From Planctomycetia bacterium (GTDB lineage: Bacteria; Planctomycetota; Planctomycetia; Pirellulales; UBA1268), in contig RGVT01000151.1 of NCBI GenBank assembly GCA_010027105.1, positions 1 through 6,570 on the forward strand: 6,570 nucleotides of DNA. Reading direction: 5' to 3'. Positions 1-6,098 of this stretch are shown one piece after another. A model generated the notes under the pieces. The model made no database searches and was not told the DNA's origin. It worked only from the letters and a program-made list of their open reading frames with translations. How positions within the stretch are numbered: the first letter of the stretch is position 1; every line of letters starts with the position of its first letter. The translations under genes and the position numbers were made by a program.

Positions 1-1
1 T

Positions 2-892
2 CGCACCGGTCCCGAGCGGATTCCCAACGACCTCATGGTCGAATACTACCGGCAGCGGGCGACGGCAGGATTGATCATCAGCGAAGCCACGATCATCTCC
101 GAGCAGGCGGCCGGATGGATCAACACTCCGGGCCTCTACAACGAGGAGCAAGTGCAAGGATGGAAACGGGTCACCGACGCAGTCCACGCGGCCGGCGGCA
201 AGATCATCGTCCAACTCTGGCACATGGGCCGTTCGTCTCATCCGGATTTTCAACCCGGCGGGGTTCTGCCCGTGGCCCCTTCGGCCATCGCCCTCCGCGG
301 CGACGGCATTCACACGCCTTCCGGCAAGAAACCGTATCCGACGCCAAGAGCTCTCGATGCCGATGAGATTCCCGGAATCGTGGCCGACTACGCCGAAGCA
401 ACACGCCAGGCCCAAAAGGCCGGATTTGATGGGGTCGAAATCCATGGAGCCAACGGCTACCTCATCGATCAATTCCTTCGGGATGGAACCAATCACCGAA
501 CTGACGGCTACGGCGGTAGCGTTGAAAACCGGGCCCGCTTTCTCATCGAAGTCACCGAGGCGGTGGTCGGGGCTTGGAAGCCAGGACGCGTCGGCGTTCG
601 TCTGTCACCGACCGGTGCCTTTGGCGACATGAGCGACAGCAATCCGGCGTCGATCTTCAGCCATGCCGCCCAGGAATTGAACCGCTTCGGATTGAGTTTC
701 CTTCACATCATGGAGGCGCTGCCGGGTCATCCGATGGCGAGCCCGGGCCCGGAGACATGCGCTCCCTGCGGCAGCCCCGCCACCCATGCGGCGAGCGGCA
801 CGAGCCGCGGGGTCGAGAGTGCGTGGCCCGATGGTGCCTCGGCCGCGGGCGCGGCCTCCGCCACGAACACCTCGCCGCGGCCGGCGTCGTAG
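2..892 (+). CDS. Old Yellow Enzyme-family NADH:flavin oxidoreductase, partial at 5' end and truncated/chimeric at 3' end
   Basis: This is an FMN-dependent ene-reductase of the NemA/OYE type, a cytosolic TIM barrel that reduces activated alkenes or nitro compounds with NAD(P)H. The frame is open from base 2. Residues before the first ATG (position 35) already match the family (an IPNDLM stretch leading into EYYRQRA), so the true start lies upstream and about 28-30 residues are missing. Visible signature: QLWHMGR near the flavin; the His/Asn substrate pair in IHGANGYL (His codon 443, Asn codon 452); the catalytic Tyr in NHRTDGYGGSVENRAR (Tyr codon 509); and the FMN-contacting Arg in RVGVRLSP. 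Similarity ends just after MEALPGHPM (about 736-745). From there to the stop at 892 the frame only reads the antisense of tsaB, so those ~50 residues are not a real C-terminus. About 110 residues of the barrel, including the C-terminal FMN-phosphate site, are absent, and the product should be inactive. GC is about 59%, clearly lower than the rest of the window. Confidence 0.88.
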   Translation, partial: RTGPERIPNDLMVEYYRQRATAGLIISEATIISEQAAGWINTPGLYNEEQVQGWKRVTDAVHAAGGKIIVQLWHMGRSSHPDFQPGGVLPVAPSAIALRGDGIHTPSGKKPYPTPRALDADEIPGIVADYAEATRQAQKAGFDGVEIHGANGYLIDQFLRDGTNHRTDGYGGSVENRARFLIEVTEAVVGAWKPGRVGVRLSPTGAFGDMSDSNPASIFSHAAQELNRFGLSFLHIMEALPGHPMASPGPETCAPCGSPATHAASGTSRGVESAWPDGASAAGAASATNTSPRPAS

Positions 893-1239
893 GCGAGATG
901 CAGAGGGGCGTGCGTCGCCCCGGTCAGCCGCGCGGCCCGCAGCGCGAGCACTTCGAATCCCGACAAGCCAACGAGGTCGGCCTCGGCGGCCCACGCGATC
1001 GCCTTCGCCGCGACCACGCCGACGCGCAGCCCCGTGAACGAGCCCGGCCCGCGCACCACACCGACGAGTTCCGCGTCGCCGACCGTCCACCCGAGCCGCG
1101 CGGCCACCTCGGCCGCCGCGGTCGCGATCCGCCGCGCGTGCTCGCCGGCCTCGGGAAGCGCGACTTCCGCGACGCGCCCCGCGGCGCTCGCCGCCACGGA
1201 ACCGGCGGCGAGGCTCGTGTCGATGGCGATCGTCCTCAT
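727..1239 (-). CDS. tsaB: tRNA threonylcarbamoyladenosine biosynthesis protein TsaB, C-terminally truncated
   Basis: TsaB (YeaZ) is the ASKHA-fold scaffold partner of TsaD in the cytosolic complex that makes t6A at position 37 of ANN-decoding tRNAs. The start at ATG 1239 gives MRTIAIDTS, the standard family opening. Other hallmarks are RGPGSFTGLRVG (about residues 68-79) and the YDAGRGEVFVAEA stretch matching the family's DARMGEVY motif. The 170-residue frame reaches GPGLAIG and stops at 727-729. The E. coli protein has about 231 residues, so roughly 60 C-terminal residues are missing and the stop is probably fortuitous within foreign sequence. The gene is divergent from the metallophosphoesterase, with 129 bases between the starts. 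The frame stays open far upstream of 1239 (to 2517), but that part is antisense to the phosphoesterase and is not credible. A clear Shine-Dalgarno is absent; only a G-run lies upstream. If the junction is an assembly error, the real gene is intact in the organism. Confidence 0.92.
   Translation of the reverse strand: MRTIAIDTSLAAGSVAASAAGRVAEVALPEAGEHARRIATAAAEVAARLGWTVGDAELVGVVRGPGSFTGLRVGVVAAKAIAWAAEADLVGLSGFEVLALRAARLTGATHAPLHLAYDAGRGEVFVAEAAPAAEAPSGHALSTPRLVPLAAWVAGLPQGAHVSGPGLAIG
734..748. other. Breakpoint joining two truncated genes (deletion/recombination scar or assembly chimera)
   Basis: Plus-strand oxidoreductase similarity can be followed to about 736-745, and minus-strand TsaB similarity (SGPGL) to about 739. 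Both known folds stop at essentially the same bases, and GC rises from about 59% to about 75% across the point. No inverted repeat, transposase or target duplication is visible here. The exact base cannot be set because the short GC-rich stretch around 734-748 can be read plausibly in both genes. Confidence 0.75.
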
Positions 1240-1290
1240 CGTCGCAAAGCCCCCGTCGAGCGAGCCGGTCCGCGGTCGCCCCGCCCGTCC

Positions 1291-1319
1291 TTGACCCTCG
1301 TTTCCGGCCTCCGTAGAGT
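1291..1319 (+). promoter_or_regulatory. Putative sigma70-type promoter of the metallophosphoesterase gene
   Basis: TTGACC at 1291-1296 matches 5 of 6 bases of the -35 consensus. TAGAGT at 1314-1319 matches 4 of 6 of the -10 consensus. The spacer is exactly 17 bases. The GTG start follows about 50 bases downstream of the -10 box. The site lies in the 129-base gap between divergent genes, which is where a promoter is expected. It is inferred from consensus only. Confidence 0.5.
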
Positions 1320-1368
1320 CAGTTTTCCCGAGCGTCCGTACGGTCCGCCGGATCCAGGGTCGACGAGA

Positions 1369-2136
1369 GTGAAGCGGGCCATCATCAGCGACATCCACGG
1401 CAACCTCGAGGCCCTCGAGGCGGTGCTCGAGGATATCGGCAGTCAGGGTGTCGACGCCATCGACTGCCTGGGCGACATCGTCGGCTACGGGCCGAACCCC
1501 TGCGAGTGCGTGCGGCTCGTGCGGCAGAAATGCCGGGTCGTGATCCTGGGCAACCACGACCAGGGGGCCCTCTTCGACCCCGACGGATTCAACGTGGGGG
1601 CGGAGCGGGCGATCCGCTGGACCCGGGCCCAGCTCGAGCAGCACGACCGACTGCCCCGCAACGCCGCCGAACCCCTCAGCGATTTTCTCGGCGAACTGCC
1701 CCGCAACCACGTGGAGGGGGACTTCCTGCTCGTCCACGGCTCCGCCCGTCGGCCGCTCGACGAGTACGTGTTTCCCGAGGACATCTACAACCCGCTGAAG
1801 ATGGAGCACATCTTCGAACTCGTGGGCCGCTACTCGCTGCAGGGCCACACGCACATCCCGGGGGTGTTCACCGAGGCTCCGGAGTTCATCGCGCCGAACG
1901 TGCCAGCCGGCGGAGTCGAATGTATCGTGACGCTGCCCGGCGGGAAGGCGATGGTCAACGCGGGATCGGTCGGGCAGCCCCGCGACGGCGACCGGCGGGC
2001 CTGCTACGCGATCGTCGAGGGGCACGAGGTGCGGTTCCGAAGGATCGAATATCCCTTCGACATCACCTGCCGGAAGATCCACGCGATCGCCGACCTCGAC
2101 AACTTCCTCGGCGACCGGCTCACGCAGGGCCGCTAG
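1369..2136 (+). CDS. Calcineurin-like metallophosphoesterase (YfcE/Metallophos_2 type)
   Basis: This 255-residue cytosolic two-metal phosphoesterase has a complete set of family motifs in order: SDIHGN (Asp8, His10), GDIVGYGPNP (Asp36), GNHD (residues 61-64), LLVHGS (His123), GHTH (159-162) and, near the end, NAGSVGQPRDGDRRACYA. These are the metal ligands and catalytic His of the calcineurin-like superfamily, in particular the small YfcE/MJ0936-like group. No signal peptide or membrane segment is seen. The physiological substrate cannot be told from sequence; relatives act on phosphodiesters or phosphoproteins in vitro. The start is GTG 1369, giving VKRAIISDIHGN so that the first beta strand sits at the N-terminus as usual. 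The open frame continues far upstream (from 574) but has no similarity there and overlaps tsaB. A weak AGGG lies about 10 bases before the GTG. The stop is TAG, and yidC begins 67 bases downstream in the same direction, so co-transcription is possible. Confidence 0.93.
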   Translation: MKRAIISDIHGNLEALEAVLEDIGSQGVDAIDCLGDIVGYGPNPCECVRLVRQKCRVVILGNHDQGALFDPDGFNVGAERAIRWTRAQLEQHDRLPRNAAEPLSDFLGELPRNHVEGDFLLVHGSARRPLDEYVFPEDIYNPLKMEHIFELVGRYSLQGHTHIPGVFTEAPEFIAPNVPAGGVECIVTLPGGKAMVNAGSVGQPRDGDRRACYAIVEGHEVRFRRIEYPFDITCRKIHAIADLDNFLGDRLTQGR

Positions 2137-2157
2137 GTTTTCCCCACCGCGGCAATC

Positions 2158-2163
2158 TATACT
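2158..2163 (+). promoter_or_regulatory. Possible -10 box upstream of yidC
   Basis: TATACT matches 5 of 6 bases of the -10 consensus and sits in an AT-richer patch (about 2152-2163) of a GC-rich 67-base gap, 40 bases before the yidC GTG. No good -35 box stands at the right distance. The T-rich GGTTTT at 2136-2141 is the closest candidate, with a 16-base spacer. Evidence is consensus only. Confidence 0.35.
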
Positions 2164-2203
2164 GCGGCGGCACGCTTCCCGCCCGCCGCCGGACAACCGC
2201 TTC

Positions 2204-4489
2204 GTGGAACGCCGCCACATCCAGTTCGCCCTCGTCGCGCTCGCGATCCTCATCGGCAGCCAGGCGCTGCAGGCGTACCTGTTTCCGAAAAAGCCGCCGC
2301 TCGAGCCCGTGGCGGAAGAACCGCGACAGCCGGACGACGCGGCCCTGGCCGCCCGCGATGCGGCGGAGCCGCCTGCCGGGGACACCGCCGGCGGCGTCGA
2401 GTCGGAAAAAGGGGCGGAGTCGACCGCTGAATCCGCCCCGGCGGCGCCCCGCGGCCGCCGCACGCTCGGGTCGCTCGACCCCGCCGGGCCGGCGCGGATG
2501 CTCGTCACGCTCACCACGCGCGGCGCCGCGGTCGAACGGATCGAACTGGCGGGGGAGCAGTTCCACGACCAGGACGACTGGTCGGGCTATCTGGGGCATC
2601 TCGGGCTCGAGGCGGCCGCCGGCGGCTGCCGGATCGGCGTCGTGGGCGCGGGCACGCCGGCCGCCGCCGCGGGCCTGGCCGCGGGGGACGTGATCGCGCG
2701 GCTGGCCGGCGTCGACACCCCAGATCCGCCGGCCCTCCTCGCGGCGCTCCGCGGCACGAAGGCCGGGCAGCGGGTGACGGTCGAGACCGTGCGTGACGGC
2801 GTGCCGCGATCGGTCGAGGCGGTGCTCGTGAGGCGGCCTCTGGAAGTGGTGCGGCCGGAGCATTGCGCCGCCCCGGTCGACGACCCCGACCTCCAGCCGC
2901 ACGACCCGCTCTCCTTCCGCCTGTCGCTCGAAGCCCGCGACGGCCGCCGGCGCCGCGAGCCGCTCGCCGAGATCGGCGGCCTCGAACTCGCCGACCGCGA
3001 CTGGGAGATCGATCCGACGAGCGACGCCGGGCGGGTGCGGCTCACGACGCGGCTGCCGGGCGGCCTCTCCGTGGCGAAGGAATACCGGCTGGCGGCGGAG
3101 CCCGACGGGCCGGGCCACCGGCTGGAGCTCGCGATCGAATTCGTCTCGGCGGGTCGGGAATCGACGATCACCTACGCGCTCGACGGCCCCACCGGGCTGC
3201 CCACGGAGGGTTGGTGGTACACGTCGCGGGTGGCCCGCGACTGGAGTTCGCTCGGCGTGCGCGACGTGGCGGTGCGGTTCGCGGGGGAGCAGAGCACGCT
3301 GGTCAGCGGCCTGAAGATCGCCGACGCCGCCCTGGACCATCCGGCGACCGCGGTCCGCGACGGCAAGCCGCTGTCGTTCGCCGGCGTCGACGCCCTGTAT
3401 TTCGCGGCGGCGCTGCTCCCCGCCCCCGCAGGCCCCGACATACCCCGGCTGGAGGAGGTGCGGCCGTTGGCCGTGGGCGACGTGCCGCCGGCGGCCCGCC
3501 GCAAGCTCGTCGACGTCACCTGCAGGCTCGTGTCGCGCGAGGTCACGCTGGCCCCCGACGTGCCGGTGGTCCATCGCTACGGCATCTTCGCCGGCCCGAA
3601 GCGGCCCGAGCTCCTCGCCGCCTTCGGCGCCGAGGGCGCCCGGATGGACGACCTCGTCTACTACGGCTGGTTCGGCTGGGTGGCCCGCCCGCTGATCGCG
3701 ATCCTCCACGCGATCCACGCCGTGGTGCGGAACTACGGCGTGGCGATCCTCCTGCTCACCGTGTTCGTCCGTGGGGCGATGTTTCCGCTGAGCCGCAAGC
3801 AGGCCGTCTCGTCGCAGAAGATGCAGGCCCTGCAGCCGGAGATGAAGGCGATCGCCGAGAAGTACAAGAACGACGCCGAGAAGCGGACGCGGGCCACGCA
3901 GGAGCTGTGGAAGAAGCACGACTACAACCCGATGGGCGGCTGCCTGCTCGTGTTCATCCAGGTTCCGATCTTCATGGGGCTCTACCGGTCGCTCGCGACC
4001 GACGTGGAGCTGCGGCAGGCGCCGCTGTTCTCGTCCGCAATCCGCTGGTGCTCGAACCTCGCCGCCCCCGACATGCTCTGGGACTGGTCGCGGATCCTGC
4101 CGGCGTTCCTGACCGCGCCCGAGGGCTGGCTGGGGCCGTTCCTCAACCTGTTTCCGCTGGCGACGATCGGCCTCTTCCTCTGGCAGCAGAAGCTCTTCAT
4201 GCCGCCGGCGGTCGACGAGCAGCAGAGGATGCAGCAGCAGGTGATGAACTACATGATGTGGTTCATGGCCGTGATGTTCTTCAAGGTGCCGTGCGGCCTG
4301 TGCCTGTACTTCATCGCATCGAGCCTGTGGGGCATCGCCGAGCGGCTCCTCCTGCCCACGGGCCCGCAGCCCGCGCTCGCCGCCGCGGGAGCGCCGCGGA
4401 CGACCGACGCACAGTCGGCGGGCAACGGCAGGCCGAAGCCCGACGCCGCCGAGGCGACCCGCAAGAAACGCCAGGCCCGGAAGCGGTAG
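2204..4489 (+). CDS. yidC: Membrane protein insertase YidC with an embedded periplasmic PDZ-like domain
   Basis: YidC inserts and folds inner-membrane proteins, alone or with SecYEG. The protein has 761 residues, against about 548 in E. coli. Layout: TM1 about 8-27 after MERRHIQ; a Pro/Ala/Glu-rich linker about 28-95; a periplasmic beta region about 98-470, beginning with a MLVTLTTRGAAVERIEL strand; a PDZ-like insert about 139-211 (GTPAAAAGLAAGDVIARLAGV, then a late GQRVTVETVRDG strand); and the conserved insertase core about 490-715. Core motifs are FVRGAMFPLSRKQ with the hydrophilic-groove Arg523, YNPMGGCLLVFIQVPIFMGLYRSL, VELRQAPLF, and a last helix MMWFMAVMFFKVPCGLCLYFIASSLWGI. The tail (about 719-761) is polar and ends in a basic KKRQARKR, possibly contacting ribosomes. 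The start is GTG 2204, chosen because it gives the short basic N-terminus typical before TM1; no strong Shine-Dalgarno precedes it. Gene identity is certain. The PDZ assignment rests on pattern and is an inference. Confidence 0.97.
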   Translation: MERRHIQFALVALAILIGSQALQAYLFPKKPPLEPVAEEPRQPDDAALAARDAAEPPAGDTAGGVESEKGAESTAESAPAAPRGRRTLGSLDPAGPARMLVTLTTRGAAVERIELAGEQFHDQDDWSGYLGHLGLEAAAGGCRIGVVGAGTPAAAAGLAAGDVIARLAGVDTPDPPALLAALRGTKAGQRVTVETVRDGVPRSVEAVLVRRPLEVVRPEHCAAPVDDPDLQPHDPLSFRLSLEARDGRRRREPLAEIGGLELADRDWEIDPTSDAGRVRLTTRLPGGLSVAKEYRLAAEPDGPGHRLELAIEFVSAGRESTITYALDGPTGLPTEGWWYTSRVARDWSSLGVRDVAVRFAGEQSTLVSGLKIADAALDHPATAVRDGKPLSFAGVDALYFAAALLPAPAGPDIPRLEEVRPLAVGDVPPAARRKLVDVTCRLVSREVTLAPDVPVVHRYGIFAGPKRPELLAAFGAEGARMDDLVYYGWFGWVARPLIAILHAIHAVVRNYGVAILLLTVFVRGAMFPLSRKQAVSSQKMQALQPEMKAIAEKYKNDAEKRTRATQELWKKHDYNPMGGCLLVFIQVPIFMGLYRSLATDVELRQAPLFSSAIRWCSNLAAPDMLWDWSRILPAFLTAPEGWLGPFLNLFPLATIGLFLWQQKLFMPPAVDEQQRMQQQVMNYMMWFMAVMFFKVPCGLCLYFIASSLWGIAERLLLPTGPQPALAAAGAPRTTDAQSAGNGRPKPDAAEATRKKRQARKR

Positions 4490-4502
4490 TCCGTGGGGCC
4501 GA

Positions 4503-4671
4503 CGCTCTGCGATTCATGGCCGTTCTCGCCCAAGCCGGCTCGGGGCTGCCCCGTACCGTCTCACCGGACGTTCGCTGCGCCCTCCGGGCTGCGCTCACTC
4601 CTAGCGACTGGCGCTGCGCCATCCATGGCTTCGCTGGTCGCTCAAGCCGGCTCGACGGTAGGGGCAGCCCC
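4503..4671. repeat. Intergenic repeat element with direct and inverted repeats between yidC and mnmE
   Basis: The 223-base gap between yidC and mnmE contains no credible gene. A 17-base direct repeat (4526-4542 and 4638-4654, 16 of 17 identical, core CAAGCCGGCTCG) is preceded in both copies by a looser CTGCG...CATGGC match. An inverted repeat pairs 4542-4560 (GGGGCTGCCCC, G, TACCGTC) with 4654-4671 (GACGGTA, GGGGCAGCCCC): 18 pairs with one bulged G and about 93 bases between the arms. The loop holds a short perfect hairpin (TGGCG-CTG-CGCCA, 4609-4621) and two copies of CGCTGCGCC (4573-4581, 4612-4620). This looks like a REP/MITE-like intergenic element or a structured RNA. No U-tract follows, so a classical intrinsic terminator is unlikely. 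Confidence 0.6.
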
Positions 4672-4697
4672 TCGCCTGCCTCGCGCCGGTATCGTCT

Positions 4698-4707
4698 AAA
4701 ACGTTTT
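4698..4707. promoter_or_regulatory. Perfect AAAACGTTTT palindrome just upstream of mnmE
   Basis: A 10-base perfect palindrome ends 5 bases before the mnmE GTG. It stands out because the surrounding sequence is strongly GC-rich. It lies where a Shine-Dalgarno would be expected, and none is present. It could be an operator or the AT-rich part of a promoter for a leaderless or short-leader transcript. Function is not shown by the sequence. Confidence 0.35.
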
Positions 4708-4712
4708 CTCAC

Positions 4713-6098
4713 GTGACTCCTTCGCCACTCGCCTCACCTTCAGACCTCATCGTCGCTCCCGCGACCGTGCCCGGCGGCGGGGCGCGGGCGATCGTGCGCA
4801 TTTCCGGAGAGGGGCTTGCGCGGCTGCTCGGACAATTACTCGTCGCAGAGTCGCCCGGTGGGTTTGCCGCGGGGCCGCCCCGCTGCGTGGCGGCGCGGCT
4901 GCATCCCGAACTCGCGGCCACGTGGGGTGCGCTCGCGGTCGACGTGCTCTGGTGGCCCGGGCCGGCGGGGCCCACGGGCGGGCCGCTCGCCGAACTGCAG
5001 CTGCCCGCGTCGACGCCGCTCGTCGACTCGATCGTGGCGGCCGCCTGCCGCCACGGGGCGCGGCTGGCGCGGGGCGGAGAGTTTTCGCTGCGGGGCTTTC
5101 TCGCCGGCCGGCTCGACCTCGTGCAGGCCGAGGCGGTGCTCGCCGTCGTCGAGGCCCGCACGCCGGAGGAGCTCGCCGCTGCGCTCGACCGGATGGCCGG
5201 GGGATCGGGCCGGAGGCTGCACGCGGTGCGCGAGGAACTGCTCGATCTGCTCGCCGACATCGAGGCCGTGATCGACTTCGCCGACGAACGCTCGCCCGAT
5301 CACGTCGCCGCGGCGGACGCCGCGTTCTGGCGGAGCGTCGACGAGCGGCTCGCGGGGGCAACGCGCACGCTCGACGCGGTGGCGACGCATCTCGCGGAGC
5401 GTGATGCGGCCGGAGCCGATCTGCCCCGGGTCGTGCTCGTCGGCCGGCCGAACATCGGCAAGAGCAGTCTGTTCAACGCCCTCGCGGGGCATGCCGGGGC
5501 GCTCGTCGCCGACGAGCCCGGCACGACGCGCGACTGGATCGGCGCCCGGCTCGAGGGGGAGGGCACGGCGTGCCTGCTCGTCGATCTGGCGGGCATCGAC
5601 AGGACGGCGACCGCCGGCTCGCTCGCCGCCGCGGCCACCGCGGTGGCCGACGCCGAAGTGGCCCGGGCGGACCTCCTGCTCGTGTGCCACGATGCCGCCG
5701 ACACGGCTGCCATCCCCGACGTGCCGCCGGCGCGCGCACGAATCGACGTGCGCACGCGCTGCGACCGTGTGCCGGCGGGAAGCGGACGTGGCGAGGCGAT
5801 CGCGACGAGCGTCCACGATCCGGGCAGCGTCGCGGCGCTGCGGCAGGCGATCCTGCGGGCCGTGGCCGGGCTTCCGGCCGGCGGGTCCGCCGCCACGCTC
5901 CGGATGCGGGTCGGCATCGACGCGGCCCGTGTGTCGCTCGACGCGGCGCGGCAGGCCGCGGGCGGAGGGGGACGCGACGAGGCCGTGGTGGCCGGCCATG
6001 TGGGGCGGGCCGTGCGCGCGCTCGGCGAAATCACGGGCCGCGAGATGAGCGCCGACCTGCTCGACCGTATATTCGAGCGGCATTGCATCGGCAAATGA
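4713..6098 (+). CDS. mnmE: tRNA uridine-5-carboxymethylaminomethyl(34) synthesis GTPase MnmE, divergent
   Basis: MnmE works with MnmG in the cytosol to install the (carboxymethyl)aminomethyl group on wobble U34, using a folate donor and GTP hydrolysis. At 461 residues it is close to the usual length (E. coli 454). The N-terminal folate-binding region shows DLIVAPATVPGGGARAIVRISG and GGEFSLRGFLAGRLDLVQAEAV (about 121-142). A helical domain follows, then the inserted G domain (about 239-388) and the C-terminal helix ending in RIFERHCIGK, which keeps the conserved Cys. G1 is intact (GRPNIGKSS, 244-252, with the K+-binding Asn247), as is G2 (GTTRD, 270-274). G3 is DLAG (291-294) instead of DTAG, G4 reads TRCD (348-351) instead of NKxD, and the position of catalytic Glu282 of E. 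coli falls on Ser303. The usual TGED...HGG motif is also degraded (PTGGPLAELQLPAS). The start is GTG 4713, the only start giving a normal N-terminus; no Shine-Dalgarno is seen. The next gene overlaps its stop by ATGA. Confidence 0.95.
   Translation: MTPSPLASPSDLIVAPATVPGGGARAIVRISGEGLARLLGQLLVAESPGGFAAGPPRCVAARLHPELAATWGALAVDVLWWPGPAGPTGGPLAELQLPASTPLVDSIVAAACRHGARLARGGEFSLRGFLAGRLDLVQAEAVLAVVEARTPEELAAALDRMAGGSGRRLHAVREELLDLLADIEAVIDFADERSPDHVAAADAAFWRSVDERLAGATRTLDAVATHLAERDAAGADLPRVVLVGRPNIGKSSLFNALAGHAGALVADEPGTTRDWIGARLEGEGTACLLVDLAGIDRTATAGSLAAAATAVADAEVARADLLLVCHDAADTAAIPDVPPARARIDVRTRCDRVPAGSGRGEAIATSVHDPGSVAALRQAILRAVAGLPAGGSAATLRMRVGIDAARVSLDAARQAAGGGGRDEAVVAGHVGRAVRALGEITGREMSADLLDRIFERHCIGK

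Noticed and set aside
574..1368. Plus-strand N-terminal extension of the metallophosphoesterase frame
   Set aside because: It is Arg/Gly/Pro-rich translation of antisense tsaB with no family similarity. The enzyme fold begins at the GTG at 1369.
1240..2517. Minus-strand open frame extending tsaB upstream to a start at 2517
   Set aside because: It is antisense to the well-supported metallophosphoesterase and the start of yidC, has a low-complexity composition, and TsaB has a normal N-terminus at 1239.
2120..3919. Long minus-strand open frame (599 codons) opposite yidC
   Set aside because: High GC leaves long antisense frames open. The translation is His/Arg/Gly-rich with no recognisable domain, while the plus strand encodes YidC.
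4542..4671. Intrinsic terminator for yidC formed by the inverted repeat
   Set aside because: The arms are separated by about 93 bases and no T-run follows the right arm. The later TTTT belongs to a separate palindrome about 33 bases on.
4493..4712. Short open frames (plus 4493-4699, minus 4311-4712) in the yidC-mnmE gap
   Set aside because: They have no ribosome site or similarity, and the sequence is dominated by direct and inverted repeats, so coding is unlikely.
2863..4716. Long plus-strand frame overlapping yidC in another phase
   Set aside because: The Arg/Pro/Ala-rich translation is a frame shadow of yidC and runs into the repeat region without any motif.
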